From assembly GCF_014384995.1 (NCBI RefSeq), contig NZ_JACRSY010000015.1, positions 1-64,000 of the forward strand: 64,000 nt of DNA. The letters run 5' to 3'. The notes beneath the pieces are model-generated. The model saw nothing but the letters and a program-made list of their open reading frames with translations, did not search any database and was not told the origin of the DNA. Each line of letters opens with the position of its first letter. Positions within the stretch are counted from its first letter, which is position 1. This DNA comes from Zhenhengia yiwuensis. GTDB taxonomy: Bacteria; Bacillota; Clostridia; Lachnospirales; Cellulosilyticaceae. A program made the translations under genes and the position numbers. Shown here piece by piece: positions 1 through 8,813 of the stretch.

Positions 1-770
1 GTTACATTAATATTAATCTTTTTAGACGTTGGTGCTACTACTGTTACATTTGCACCTATCGGTCTCACCTCTTCTATATGTGAAGCGACTTTATCGATTA
101 AACTTCTATCAGCTGGAAGCTTATCTGCGTTCGTGATAAGTACCTTTACTGTACCTGGACCATTCCATAAGGGGAATATTTTGGCATCCCCCACACCCTC
201 AACCTCTGTGGCCCATATTTTATAATGATGGACATTTCCAGAGGTAGCTGGTCTTTGAACACTCTCATAGAACCTATTTCTTAGTGATTCGTCAGTTTCT
301 ATGTCTTGTCCACTTTCTACAACATCTATCAATATAGCATTAGCATCACTCGCTCCATCTAGACTCTCCATTTTGCCACTGTATCTATTCCCAATACTCC
401 CTACTTGTTCACACCTTGCTAGATAATTACCATCGCTCATAGGTTCTATAATAATGTATGTTGTTTCATCCACACTCCACCTACTCCCAATTTCTAAAGC
501 TTGATCACAAGATATTTTTCTTAGAGCAAAAGTAGCCTGCCTACGTGTTAATCCATAACCTGAAACAATCCTATCTAAGTAAGTACCTACTGCCGTATCA
601 GGCATAGATAAATCTAACAAATTAGATACTTCTAAATACATTTGAGCTAATTCTAATACTGCTGGAGATAAAGCATCATAAATAATAGAGCCTTCCCCTC
701 TATACATCTCACTAGGAACCTTGTTTAAACAACCTTCTAAAATTTCTTCATAGGTTGGTATAGGATTCAT
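1..770 (-). CDS. Baseplate J-like protein (XkdT/gp47 family), 3' part missing
   Basis: This is the N-terminal ~256 residues of a contractile-tail baseplate wedge protein; the gene runs off the left edge. The translation begins MNPIPTYEEILEGCL and continues with RGEGSIIYDALSPAVLELAQ, the usual opening of the Baseplate_J family. A later stretch (about residues 165-185) reads DESLRNRFYESVQRPATSGN, also typical. The start codon lies 20 bases inside the end of the upstream DUF2634 gene (shared bases 748-770), which indicates translational coupling in the tail operon. In myophages this protein joins the baseplate hub to the tail-fibre-bearing periphery. The family call is firm; the true length is unknown. 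Confidence 0.9.
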   Translation of the reverse strand, partial: MNPIPTYEEILEGCLNKVPSEMYRGEGSIIYDALSPAVLELAQMYLEVSNLLDLSMPDTAVGTYLDRIVSGYGLTRRQATFALRKISCDQALEIGSRWSVDETTYIIIEPMSDGNYLARCEQVGSIGNRYSGKMESLDGASDANAILIDVVESGQDIETDESLRNRFYESVQRPATSGNVHHYKIWATEVEGVGDAKIFPLWNGPGTVKVLITNADKLPADRSLIDKVASHIEEVRPIGANVTVVAPTSKKININV

Positions 771-1167
771 TAATACTCACCTCCCCAAATTGCGTATGAA
801 CGGTAAAGTCACAAAATAACTCCTTTCCTTCAAATCTGCAGGAAAAATTATCAATACTTAAAATATATGGGTTAACCGATAAACATTCTTCTATAAATCG
901 TTTTATTTCAGCACTTATAAAATCATGATTATAGTTTTTACCAATTAACTCCTCAATTTCATGCCCATAATCCCATGAATAAATGATATACTTATATCTT
1001 GTAGTTAAGAGTGCCTTATGTACCCAAATCCTTATAGCGTCTTTACCTTTGACAAGTCGACCAGTCAATTTACCCGTTTCAAAATCTATTTCATATTCAA
1101 CAGGTATTACACTTGTTTTTACCTGATCCTCTTCAACCTCCTGATTTATAAAAGGAAATAGACTCAT
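748..1167 (-). CDS. DUF2634 baseplate protein (XkdS-like, gp25 role)
   Basis: The 139-residue protein is the size of the XkdS/DUF2634 family, which fills the place of the T4 gp25 sheath-initiator/baseplate protein in PBSX-like tails. The central WDYGHEIEELIGKNY motif resembles the conserved core of that family. It overlaps the baseplate J gene downstream (748-770) and overlaps the DUF2577 gene upstream by 4 bases. The order sheath, tube, chaperone, tape measure, XkdP, XkdQ, XkdR, XkdS, XkdT is preserved and supports the call. No catalytic activity is expected. Confidence 0.85.
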   Translation of the reverse strand: MSLFPFINQEVEEDQVKTSVIPVEYEIDFETGKLTGRLVKGKDAIRIWVHKALLTTRYKYIIYSWDYGHEIEELIGKNYNHDFISAEIKRFIEECLSVNPYILSIDNFSCRFEGKELFCDFTVHTQFGEVSINESYTNL

Positions 1168-1658
1168 ACTAGGCTCACCACCTTACACACAACAATATAA
1201 AGTTGCTCTCCATCCATGGGCATTAAAGCAAGTAAGTCACCTTTCTTTAAATAGGGCTTAAATTCAACTTCTGACTCGCCACTTAATGTGTATGGACCAG
1301 TTGATTCACAAGAGCCATTGAAAGTTGCTTGATTATTAATAGAATGATTATGGCTTGCAAAGGAATCCTCTCCTGAACCACCAGATGTATTTTGTGTACT
1401 TGATGTTAAATTGCCCTGTATACTTGATTCACCATTATTACTCATTGTCCCTTGAGATGTAACTTGTAGGCTTCTTTTATAACCCTCTACTAAGTAATCA
1501 GCTATTAAGAAGTCGTCAGCAGCAAGTGGTAATTCATCAACTTTTATTTCTAAGGGAGTCTCTGAGACCACTTTACCCAAACAAAAAGAAGGTGGATTTG
1601 ATTTCGCACCTTCTTTCTGCATCATCATTAGTATTTCTACATACGGATCCTTCTTCAT
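1164..1658 (-). CDS. DUF2577 tail protein (XkdR-like)
   Basis: The 164-residue protein has the DUF2577 pattern: an N-terminal helix (DPYVEILMMMQKEGAKSN) followed by a beta-rich core ending in KKGDLLALMPMDGEQLYIVV. The middle (about residues 70-115) is a low-complexity Ser/Asn/Gly linker. In PBSX-type phages XkdR lies between the XkdQ hub protein and XkdS, as here. Its stop overlaps the start of the DUF2634 gene. A structural role in the baseplate hub is inferred from family and position. Confidence 0.8.
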   Translation of the reverse strand: MKKDPYVEILMMMQKEGAKSNPPSFCLGKVVSETPLEIKVDELPLAADDFLIADYLVEGYKRSLQVTSQGTMSNNGESSIQGNLTSSTQNTSGGSGEDSFASHNHSINNQATFNGSCESTGPYTLSGESEVEFKPYLKKGDLLALMPMDGEQLYIVVCKVVSLV

Positions 1659-1669
1659 ATATCCACCTC

Positions 1670-2629
1670 CTACTTCTCATCCATGATGTTTTTAAAGTTT
1701 AAATTAAGCTTCATAATATGTTGTCCATTTGACCATGTATGCGTGTCACTATCAATATAAAAAACGCCTGTCAGTCCACTCGCACTATCTTTAAGCTGCA
1801 CACCATTGCCTGTAACACAATCAACATATCCTAGTGCCGTTACATGAACAGTCTTTTGAACATCTACAAGCATTGATTGGGCTACTGTGTTAGCAGACTT
1901 ATCTTTTTCTTTCGTATAAATATTTTGCAGTACTCCATACTTTTTAATCCATTCAGCATTTTCTACCATGCCGATTGCATTACCTTTTCCATCGTAAATA
2001 CGAACTCGATTGACCATATTTTCAATGCTTTCTGTGTAGCCACTGTCCATAATATTACTTTCATCAGATAACATAAAAGTACTCATGACAGAACCTATTT
2101 CAATAACATCAAGCTTACCATCCCTTATTTTGGCCATGTACTTTTTATTGTTCTGCTTACTTGCTCCTGTGTAGGCACTCATAAAAATATCATAAATATA
2201 TTTGTTATTTGCCTTGATATCTTGCTTAATGCCAGTCTTAGCAATATTACCTATAGGTATTGAGAAGTCATTACATATGGTTCTAGTCATTTCCTCGGCC
2301 GTTTTCTTTTTAAAGTTATAGACACCTCTATTTTTTATGGCATAAATCAAATGGTCATAAGCCACAACATTGACTGTACTATTCTGACCGGATTTACTAT
2401 TCAAAAAGACAAATCCTTTAAATAACAATTTCCCATCATCATTAAAAAGCTTTAACATACTGCCATTTTTAATATAAATGTCTGGTATATTTTTATCGAG
2501 CACACTATTAATAAGGTCTAATTCTAATCTTCTAGCAACCTGACTTTTACCACCAGCCCATGTTATTTTACTTATGTAATGCGTAATGTCACTGTATAAT
2601 CCTTCTTGATGTAAATAGACTTTTGGCAT
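1670..2629 (-). CDS. XkdQ-like baseplate hub protein (late control D / gp27-like)
   Basis: The 319-residue protein starts MPKVYLHQEG and carries the XkdQ signature: a beta-barrel opening (ITWAGGKSQVARRLELDL) and a C-terminal DSDTHTWSNGQHIMKLNL motif. XkdQ proteins form the trimeric hub at the tail tip, equivalent to gpD of P2 and gp27 of T4. The ATG shares one base with the stop of the LysM gene, as expected for co-translated tail genes. The length is normal for the family. Confidence 0.87.
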   Translation of the reverse strand: MPKVYLHQEGLYSDITHYISKITWAGGKSQVARRLELDLINSVLDKNIPDIYIKNGSMLKLFNDDGKLLFKGFVFLNSKSGQNSTVNVVAYDHLIYAIKNRGVYNFKKKTAEEMTRTICNDFSIPIGNIAKTGIKQDIKANNKYIYDIFMSAYTGASKQNNKKYMAKIRDGKLDVIEIGSVMSTFMLSDESNIMDSGYTESIENMVNRVRIYDGKGNAIGMVENAEWIKKYGVLQNIYTKEKDKSANTVAQSMLVDVQKTVHVTALGYVDCVTGNGVQLKDSASGLTGVFYIDSDTHTWSNGQHIMKLNLNFKNIMDEK

Positions 2630-3267
2630 TAAATTAACACCACCGTTCCCTTAACTAAATCCATGCCCTTATACTGATCTCTTTTATTTGTTTTAGCTAT
2701 GGCCTTAGCATTACTCATGCTTCCTGTCGTTTTCTTTGCTACAGTATACATATTGTCACCTTTTTGCGCCTTGTACTTAGAAGGTATAGGTTTTGCTTCC
2801 CTCTTTGTAGCTGGAACAGTAACTTGAGTACCATTAGGTGTTGTAACCTTTGTAGGCTTAACTTGCTTCGTAAAAACATATTCTCTAAGTTCTAAGGTGA
2901 AATAAACATCTCTTGTACCATCTTGCTCTGAAAATATAAAGTTCTCAATAGTCATAGCGTAATTAATAGATGTGCCTGTAATAATTAAACGAATAGGCCT
3001 ACCTGAGTCCCTCCATTTCTGAATCATCTTTACACATTCATAAGGTTTAGGAAACCCTGTATACTTACAAAAATAGTATTCCTGTGCTGGGAAAAAACTT
3101 GATAGAGAAATAGATGCAAGACCTTTCTTACCTATCAGATTGATTTCTCCAAGTGCGTTTATATTGATAACTGTATTATTGTTCCTTTGTGACAGTTCAA
3201 AATCAGAAGGTGTAACAGGCAATCGAAGTTGTTCCTCATTATTGTTATAGGATAAATAAAAATCCAT
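2629..3267 (-). CDS. LysM-containing tail protein (XkdP-like)
   Basis: The 212-residue protein has an N-terminal structural domain (MDFYLSYNNNEEQLRLPVTP, then QRNNNTVININALGE) and a C-terminal LysM-like module (about 165-212: KYKAQKGDNMYTVAKKTTGS). XkdP proteins sit between the tape measure and the hub; the LysM end may contact peptidoglycan or the hub. It lies 9 bases after the tape measure gene. The domain call is clear; the contact partner is inference. Confidence 0.85.
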   Translation of the reverse strand: MDFYLSYNNNEEQLRLPVTPSDFELSQRNNNTVININALGEINLIGKKGLASISLSSFFPAQEYYFCKYTGFPKPYECVKMIQKWRDSGRPIRLIITGTSINYAMTIENFIFSEQDGTRDVYFTLELREYVFTKQVKPTKVTTPNGTQVTVPATKREAKPIPSKYKAQKGDNMYTVAKKTTGSMSNAKAIAKTNKRDQYKGMDLVKGTVVLI

Positions 3268-3276
3268 AGATACCTC

Positions 3277-5295
3277 CTATCCTAAAGATGTATTCATTGC
3301 ACGTTTTTCTAGGTTTAAATAGAGTTGATAAGCTACCTTTTCAATATCCGCTTCTTCACGTATAACCATAGAAGCTATGTTAATGTTAACTCCACCTGAA
3401 GAAAGGGCTCGGTCTCGCTTATCTGCTTCTACTTTTGTAAGGATTTTCTCGCCCTCATGCAAAACCGCTTCATAGCCATCATATGGAACCCTATCTAGTC
3501 CTGTAGCATGAAACCCTTTTTGTTTAGATAAGCTTGTAACAGGGTTATCTATAGGGACATTAAATCCTTTATCTTTTGCAAGATTATTAATCTCTTGTGG
3601 ACTAAGAGCACCACTTGCTCGCAAATCAGCAATTACACCTGCATAACCTTTACTAAACTGATTAGCCATTTGTTTACCAAACTCAACATACTGACTATTT
3701 AAAGCAACATCAGCTTGAATGCTTTGTACTAAGCTCATTTGAGACTCTTGCAAAAGTTTTACCCCTTCACTATTTTGGTACTCAATCTCTGCCTTTGCTC
3801 GAGCTTCTGCGAGAATTCTTCCCATTTCAGCTCCATCATCTTCACGCTTAGCCATTTTGTACTCTTCTGTTTCCATAGCACTCGACATAGCATCAAGAAT
3901 AGACTGTTGATACTTATTTTCTAAGTCTGCTTTAAACTCACCTATAAGGCTGTTAGCTTCTCTCATTTTATCGCCAAGTTTACCACTAAGTTGCTCTATT
4001 TCTTTCTCCATACCCTCTTGGCGTTTAGCGTTATAACCTTCACCATATCCTAATGTTATTTCAGCTTGCAAATCATTAAGCATTGCCATCTTACCAGCGT
4101 ATGTGTCCATTTGTGCATTCATAGCACCATAAAACCTACCACCTTCAGTAGTAGCAATTTGAAAAGCCCTTGTAACATCCTCTGCACTAATAAGTCCATT
4201 ACTCATATCTTCTCTAAGTTCTGCAAGTGTTCGGCCTTGCTCTTCGGCTAATATAGATAATGGGTTGAACCCTGCTGCTGTATATTGCAATAGGTCTTGG
4301 CCGGTAAGTTTCCCTGCTGATTGAGTTTGAGCATAAGCATAGGTTAAGTTGTTAAACTTATTCTGATCACCCATGGCTACTTCACCAAGCATCCTCATGT
4401 CATCCATAACATTTTCAGCTTTTATGCCGTAGGCTAACATTTGTTTAGCCGCATTAACCATACTCGTTCCTTCATATGGAGTTTCTATTCCAAATGTTTT
4501 AATTTCCTCAAATAACTTATTCCCTTCTTCTTGACTACCAAGCAAAGTTCCCAATCCCATTACAAGTTGTTCCCTCTCGCTTGCCATTGTACTACCACTT
4601 TGTAAGTCTTGCTCTTGCTGTTCGGTCACCTTGCCATAAAGGGATTGCACTTCATTTCTAAACCTATCATCATCACGTTGTTGTTGCTCAGATAAAGCAT
4701 TGATAGCCCCTGTCAAACCACCGACTGCAGCCCCCACTGCACTACCAATCGGTCCCGCTATAGCACCAATAGCGGCCCCACTTAAAACTCCACCTGCTAT
4801 AGAACTAATGTTACTACCAACTTCTGAGCCATACATAGAGGTAATATTTTGATTAACGCTACTTGTTAGGGCATCTCCCACCATATTGCCTAGCCCTGCA
4901 CTAGCTAAATTTTTAAGTGTGGACATTGTGTTTTTCTGGTTTTTTCTCTTATACAAGTCATCCTGAAGTTTCAATTCAGCCTTACTAGCATCATTTGCTA
5001 CTTTAGTAAGTCTTTTGTATTCTTCCTGAAGACCTATTAATTCCCTCTGTTGCATTTGGTAGGCTATTTTTGCACCTTCAGAACCATTTTTAATCTCGCT
5101 ATTAAGTTTCTTAAGATTTTGTTGTGCTTCTTTTATATCTAATTTCACTTCTACTTTTTTATCAAATGCTTGGCTTTGTATCTTCCTGTATTCCGTAACA
5201 TCTCTTGACAGCCCATCAACACTTTTTCTCATTTTTTGAAGACTATGTGTAAGATTATCACTTGCCTTAAATGCAATACTTACGTCTTTTGCCAC
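3277..5295 (-). CDS. Tail tape measure protein
   Basis: The 672-residue protein has the expected layout: an N-terminal coiled coil (about 15-125), Gly/Ala-rich hydrophobic stretches that could cross a membrane (about 128-200, GGVLSGAAIGAIAGPIG), tape-measure repeats with a GQDLLQYTAAGFNPL motif, and a C-terminal end (HATGLDRVPYDGYEAVLHEGE) common in Firmicutes tape measures. Translation starts at GTG after a strong AGGAGG site. It is fairly short, which suggests a tail of roughly 100 nm by the usual ~0.15 nm per residue rule (inference). A terminator and a lipoprotein gene separate it from the chaperone gene. Confidence 0.93.
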   Translation of the reverse strand: MAKDVSIAFKASDNLTHSLQKMRKSVDGLSRDVTEYRKIQSQAFDKKVEVKLDIKEAQQNLKKLNSEIKNGSEGAKIAYQMQQRELIGLQEEYKRLTKVANDASKAELKLQDDLYKRKNQKNTMSTLKNLASAGLGNMVGDALTSSVNQNITSMYGSEVGSNISSIAGGVLSGAAIGAIAGPIGSAVGAAVGGLTGAINALSEQQQRDDDRFRNEVQSLYGKVTEQQEQDLQSGSTMASEREQLVMGLGTLLGSQEEGNKLFEEIKTFGIETPYEGTSMVNAAKQMLAYGIKAENVMDDMRMLGEVAMGDQNKFNNLTYAYAQTQSAGKLTGQDLLQYTAAGFNPLSILAEEQGRTLAELREDMSNGLISAEDVTRAFQIATTEGGRFYGAMNAQMDTYAGKMAMLNDLQAEITLGYGEGYNAKRQEGMEKEIEQLSGKLGDKMREANSLIGEFKADLENKYQQSILDAMSSAMETEEYKMAKREDDGAEMGRILAEARAKAEIEYQNSEGVKLLQESQMSLVQSIQADVALNSQYVEFGKQMANQFSKGYAGVIADLRASGALSPQEINNLAKDKGFNVPIDNPVTSLSKQKGFHATGLDRVPYDGYEAVLHEGEKILTKVEADKRDRALSSGGVNINIASMVIREEADIEKVAYQLYLNLEKRAMNTSLG

Positions 5296-5314
5296 TTAAC
5301 CACCTCCTTTTTAC

Positions 5315-5345
5315 AAAAAAGAAAGACACTTGCCTAGCAAGTGCC
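5315..5345 (-). terminator. Intrinsic terminator after the lipoprotein gene
   Basis: On the minus strand a 9-bp stem (GGCACTTGC / GCAAGTGTC, one G-U pair) with a 3-base loop is followed by TTTCTTTTTT. It lies between the lipoprotein gene and the tape measure gene, inside the tail operon, and so would cut or attenuate transcription there. Confidence 0.8.
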
Positions 5346-5352
5346 TAATACA

Positions 5353-5838
5353 TTAATTTATTTTTTCATATGCAGACATATTAAATGGATTAGTAGTAGA
5401 TAGAAGTGTTTCACCATTTTCATCATGAATTAAAATGGTGTCTATCCAATACTCATATTGGAAAACTGCTTGTGCAATTGTCTCAAGAGTGCTTTTATCA
5501 TTAATATCACAAGTTAAAACTGCTCTTACAGTATCATCATTAAACATCTTAATTTCTATGATATTTTTATACCAAGGAGCACCCCACTCAGGATCTCCCC
5601 ATGTCTCTAACATGTAATCAGATACTTTTTTGGTTAATTCCTCATCCCATTTTGTAATATCATCATCGCCAGTAGTTTCATCCTGAATTTGGTTAACGTC
5701 CTCTTGAGAGCCTTGATTTTCAAATTGCTCTATTTCATCAGAGTTACCGACAGCCACTTCCTCAGTTTCATTCATTCCACAAGCTACCATTGAAAACATC
5801 ATAACACTTGCTATTAATAGACAGAATAACTTTTTCAT
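5353..5838 (-). CDS. Predicted lipoprotein inserted in the tail operon (possible moron)
   Basis: The 161-residue protein starts MKKLFCLLIASVMMFSMVAC, a lipoprotein signal peptide with lipobox MVAC, so Cys20 would be lipidated and the protein anchored outside the membrane. An acidic Gln/Glu/Asp-rich linker (about 25-65) leads to a small alpha/beta domain. I recognise no family. It lies between the tail chaperone and tape measure genes, which normally adjoin, and has its own downstream terminator, so it looks like a moron. Superinfection exclusion is one guess: the Ltp lipoprotein of phage TP-J34 is known to act against a tape measure protein. No sequence similarity to Ltp is claimed. Confidence 0.75.
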   Translation of the reverse strand: MKKLFCLLIASVMMFSMVACGMNETEEVAVGNSDEIEQFENQGSQEDVNQIQDETTGDDDITKWDEELTKKVSDYMLETWGDPEWGAPWYKNIIEIKMFNDDTVRAVLTCDINDKSTLETIAQAVFQYEYWIDTILIHDENGETLLSTTNPFNMSAYEKIN

Positions 5839-5882
5839 AACCCACCTCTAAATAGTCTTTATTTTATACATAATAATATCAT

Positions 5883-6041
5883 TTAGTGGGACCCATGTCT
5901 ACTTTCAACTTCGAGTTCATAAAAGCTTCCTAACAGCTTTAATTCACCATAACTCATTTTATAAACTTCGGAAGGCTTTATCCCATGCTTTATCCATGCA
6001 TAAAACATGATATTAGCTATGAAATCGCCTTCCTTTATGAG
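5883..6041 (-). CDS. -1 frame part of the tail assembly chaperone (XkdN extension)
   Basis: This reading frame has no start codon and is entered by -1 frameshifting from the upstream chaperone gene. It adds 52 residues beginning LIKEGDFIANIMFYAWIKHG and including YKMSYGELKLLGSFYELE, the typical downstream chaperone sequence of PBSX-like and other long-tailed phages. The shift heptamer A AAA AAC lies at 6041-6047, in phase with both frames. The extended protein is the counterpart of lambda gpGT and would bind the tape measure during tail assembly. Confidence 0.88.
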   Translation of the reverse strand, partial: LIKEGDFIANIMFYAWIKHGIKPSEVYKMSYGELKLLGSFYELEVESRHGSH

Positions 6042-6421
6042 TTTTTTACTTCTATCACAGCATCCTTACTATATCCTGATAAAGTATTTATAATCTCATA
6101 GAGTTCATAAAGTTCTCCAGGTAAAAATAGCTTATTAAGTAAGTCTGTTGGCGTAACCACCCCAAACTTATCCATTAATTCTTTATTATTAAAACGCTTA
6201 CCTTCAATTCTGCAAGCTTCTAATACAGCATTTAACTTCATAGCTGTATTAGTCTTACTGATCTCTCCCAGATGAGCCACTTGCTCGTGTGTGAGTGCAT
6301 AGCAAGTCACTACAAACTTTTCACCTAATACTTTGCTAAGTCTTTTAATCTCATAATTTTTATTATGTTTCGCTTGAAGTTTTTCTACATCTGTTTCAAG
6401 TAATAAATCAATAATACTCAT
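6035..6421 (-). CDS. Tail assembly chaperone, zero-frame product (XkdN-like)
   Basis: The 128-residue protein begins MSIIDLLLETDVEKLQAKHN and has the all-helical composition of XkdN-type tail assembly chaperones. The gene follows the tube gene. Its last codons contain the slippery sequence A AAA AAC (6041-6047), and a share of ribosomes should shift to the -1 frame and continue to 5883. This two-product arrangement is well established for long-tailed phages. The zero-frame protein would be the equivalent of gpG. Confidence 0.9.
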   Translation of the reverse strand: MSIIDLLLETDVEKLQAKHNKNYEIKRLSKVLGEKFVVTCYALTHEQVAHLGEISKTNTAMKLNAVLEACRIEGKRFNNKELMDKFGVVTPTDLLNKLFLPGELYELYEIINTLSGYSKDAVIEVKNS

Positions 6422-6433
6422 AGTATCCCTCCT

Positions 6434-6462
6434 ATAAAAATAAGACTAGGTTTCCCTAGTCT
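6434..6462 (-). terminator. Intrinsic terminator-like hairpin after the tail tube gene
   Basis: On the minus strand AGACTAGG-GAAA-CCTAGTCT is followed by TATTTTTAT. It begins directly after the tube stop codon and precedes the chaperone gene. It probably attenuates transcription below the highly expressed tube gene, though it could also protect the upstream mRNA from decay. Confidence 0.75.
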
Positions 6463-6903
6463 CTATCTTGGTTCAATAATATCTAAATAATCCCAATCTG
6501 TAAAAGTAAAGTTCTGAGTAATGGAACCTACTTGTCCACTTGTCCAGTCTGCGAGTGTTAGTGTAGAAAACTGGCAGTTTTTAAGCACTACTCTTTCCGC
6601 ACCATACGCATCTGGGTCTGCTAATTTACTAATAATAGTAAATGTAGGTGTTTTACCTTTTTTAAGCATATCAGATAACTTAATAGCCATCCTTGAATTA
6701 ACTTTTGTCATTGTAATTGAGCCATTACCACTCATACCACTAACTTTCTGGTGTTTAGCTAGGTCTCCACACATAGGAACGTCAATAAACTCTAGGGCCA
6801 TATCAGCTTTTAACCCCGTAGCTTCACGAACCAATTCACCCTCAAGACAAACCTCACCATATGTACCATTTATCGCTCGTTTTGAATCATACATAGCAGC
6901 CAT
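6463..6903 (-). CDS. Tail tube protein (XkdM-like)
   Basis: The 146-residue protein matches the XkdM tail tube family in length and pattern (start MAAMYDSKRAINGTYGEVCL, end FTFTDWDYLDI). It polymerises inside the sheath to form the DNA conduit. It follows the sheath gene by 14 bases and is followed by a hairpin with a U tract, consistent with a need for much more tube than minor tail protein. Confidence 0.9.
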   Translation of the reverse strand: MAAMYDSKRAINGTYGEVCLEGELVREATGLKADMALEFIDVPMCGDLAKHQKVSGMSGNGSITMTKVNSRMAIKLSDMLKKGKTPTFTIISKLADPDAYGAERVVLKNCQFSTLTLADWTSGQVGSITQNFTFTDWDYLDIIEPR

Positions 6904-6917
6904 ACGTTAGCCACCTC

Positions 6918-7967
6918 CTAAATAAAGAAATTAATTTGAATATCCTCAATGGCATTAAGGATTTTAAAACGTGATTCTAAGAATACGAATGTTTGTGTAT
7001 TTGCTTCTTTGATTTCTTGCTCTGTCATATCATCAACTGGCTCGTCTTTACCTTTAAGGTAGTTGGTTTGAGATGCCATATCAATGCCAGTATAGATATC
7101 TTGATCTAATAACTCATCATTTCTAAGCGATTCTAAGTAAGCTTGGATAGATACGATAAGATTACACTTGTTATCATAGTTGTTGGCAAACTTCCCAATG
7201 TAACTATCCTCGCAAGTACGTTTGATGTCTGTATAGATAAGGTCCATAATATCTACAATTTTAATCGATTTATAGTCTTCAGATTTAGTAGCACCTACAG
7301 TAGTTAAGCTATTTACCGCTCTTGCTACTTTTACCTTTTCACCATCATGGAAGATAACAAATTCACCTGCATCAATCTTTTTATCTAGCTCTGCCTTAGT
7401 AAACTTAGGTACGTCATCCACCTCTGAAAGTTGGTAGTATGTAGCACTTTGCTGAAGTGGCGTTCCTGCAAGTAACCCCGCAATACGTGAGCAATACTGT
7501 GCTGTTGTAAAGGTAGTTTCACCTACTACAATATTATCTGTTGTAAAGTTAATAATGCCTTCATGATCTCCCTTAGTATTAGGAAGCACTGCCTTAACCT
7601 TAATACCTTTTGTATCTCTAAGGCCTTTTACGAAAGTTGCCATGGCTGTAGCGGCTTCGCTCTCCATATCATGTGGCCCTACTACATAATCAAATTTTTG
7701 TGTTTCCAGCACCTTTAACCCGTTTTGTACAGTATCAGATACAATAAGTACTACTGAACGTACTGGCCTTACCCCACCTAAAAAGCACCTTTCAATATAT
7801 GCCTTGTTTGCAGGAGTAAGGCTAGCTGGAATTTGAGTAACATCCTCGATTTTCGTTACGCCATGCGTTTCATCAACTACAATAATCGCTACAATACCTC
7901 GTTCACCACGTTTAATGGCTGTACTAGCTTTTGATTTGAACTCTATTAAAATATTTGGTAGTGGCAT
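6918..7967 (-). CDS. Contractile tail sheath protein (XkdK-like)
   Basis: The 349-residue protein begins MPLPNILIEFKSKASTAIKR, the common opening of Firmicutes sheath proteins, and contains the subtilisin-like sheath core (RGIVAIIVVDE; ANKAYIERCFLGGVRPVRSV). The C-terminal part (IEDIQINFFI) is the usual sheath interlock region. It is shorter than the ~460-residue PBSX XkdK, so one external domain is probably missing. Its presence makes this prophage a myovirus. Confidence 0.92.
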   Translation of the reverse strand: MPLPNILIEFKSKASTAIKRGERGIVAIIVVDETHGVTKIEDVTQIPASLTPANKAYIERCFLGGVRPVRSVVLIVSDTVQNGLKVLETQKFDYVVGPHDMESEAATAMATFVKGLRDTKGIKVKAVLPNTKGDHEGIINFTTDNIVVGETTFTTAQYCSRIAGLLAGTPLQQSATYYQLSEVDDVPKFTKAELDKKIDAGEFVIFHDGEKVKVARAVNSLTTVGATKSEDYKSIKIVDIMDLIYTDIKRTCEDSYIGKFANNYDNKCNLIVSIQAYLESLRNDELLDQDIYTGIDMASQTNYLKGKDEPVDDMTEQEIKEANTQTFVFLESRFKILNAIEDIQINFFI

Positions 7968-8428
7968 TAAATCACCTCTTTCTCATTAATAAAAATTCTT
8001 TCAATCATTTCTCTTGCTTGTTCTTCATCAAATTTAGTGTCTACTAATCCGTCTTTGAAATTAAATTGCATATTTAAAGCAAGTTGATCGTCTGCATCAT
8101 TAAAACTGTAAGAAAACTTTAAATTCCTATCTTTAACTTGCAAATGAAACGTGCTTAAAAATTGCTTAAGTTGGTGCATAACCTTTAGTTTTTCTTCTAG
8201 ATCAGTTTTACTGTACTTATCATTAGTGCCAAAGTAGATAATTTGAATGTCTAAGACAGTATCTTTTACAAATTTGCTACATCTTGTGTCTTTATTAAAG
8301 ACTAATAAATATAAAAAAGAAGGCGTTTTAAAGCCCTCCGTTAAGTTGCCTATATAATGCTTACTGTCTGGCACGCATTTTCTTATTTCACCTATTAGTG
8401 AGTAGAAAATGTCTAAAATATTAACCAT
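7967..8428 (-). CDS. Tail terminator/completion protein (DUF6838-like)
   Basis: I chose the ATG at 8428, nine bases below the first possible start, because AGGTG lies at the right distance upstream. The resulting 153-residue protein begins MVNILDIFYSLIGEIRK. Position between the gp10-like protein and the sheath, and small size, fit the tail terminator that caps the tube and joins it to the head. It shares one base with the sheath start. The exact family name is moderately certain. Confidence 0.7.
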   Translation of the reverse strand: MVNILDIFYSLIGEIRKCVPDSKHYIGNLTEGFKTPSFLYLLVFNKDTRCSKFVKDTVLDIQIIYFGTNDKYSKTDLEEKLKVMHQLKQFLSTFHLQVKDRNLKFSYSFNDADDQLALNMQFNFKDGLVDTKFDEEQAREMIERIFINEKEVI

Positions 8429-8813
8429 TAAAATCACCTACTAACTCATCAAGCATCTTTTCACAATCTTGTTCAAGTTCATTTGCTAATTCATTTAAAG
8501 CATTACGATACATATGCTTGCCTGACACCCATCCTACTACCTTCCCATTACGTACAATTTTATGTCCATTCTCTATAAGATGAGTATGTGGTGCAATTTT
8601 ATAATCTGGTCTTACTGCACTATATCCACCTCTAGAACCTACTGCCTTTTTAACACCTTTTCTAAGATTGCCTGTCTTTTCATCAACTTGACTTATGTTT
8701 GATAAAACCTTTTGATACATCTTCTCCCCACATTCTTCAACTAACCTTCTTCTAGCCTGTGGAAATTGCTTAATCATTTTTTCAAACGCTCTATCTAAGT
8801 CTTTTAAATCCAT
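8421..8813 (-). CDS. HK97 gp10-like head-tail joining protein (XkdI-like)
   Basis: The 130-residue protein starts MDLKDLDRAFEKMIKQFPQA and contains the gp10 family pattern NLRKGVKKAV ... APHTHLIENGHKIV ... GWVSGKHMYRNAL. Proteins of this family bind at the neck between the connector and the tail terminator. It overlaps both neighbours by a few bases. Confidence 0.87.
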   Translation of the reverse strand: MDLKDLDRAFEKMIKQFPQARRRLVEECGEKMYQKVLSNISQVDEKTGNLRKGVKKAVGSRGGYSAVRPDYKIAPHTHLIENGHKIVRNGKVVGWVSGKHMYRNALNELANELEQDCEKMLDELVGDFNG

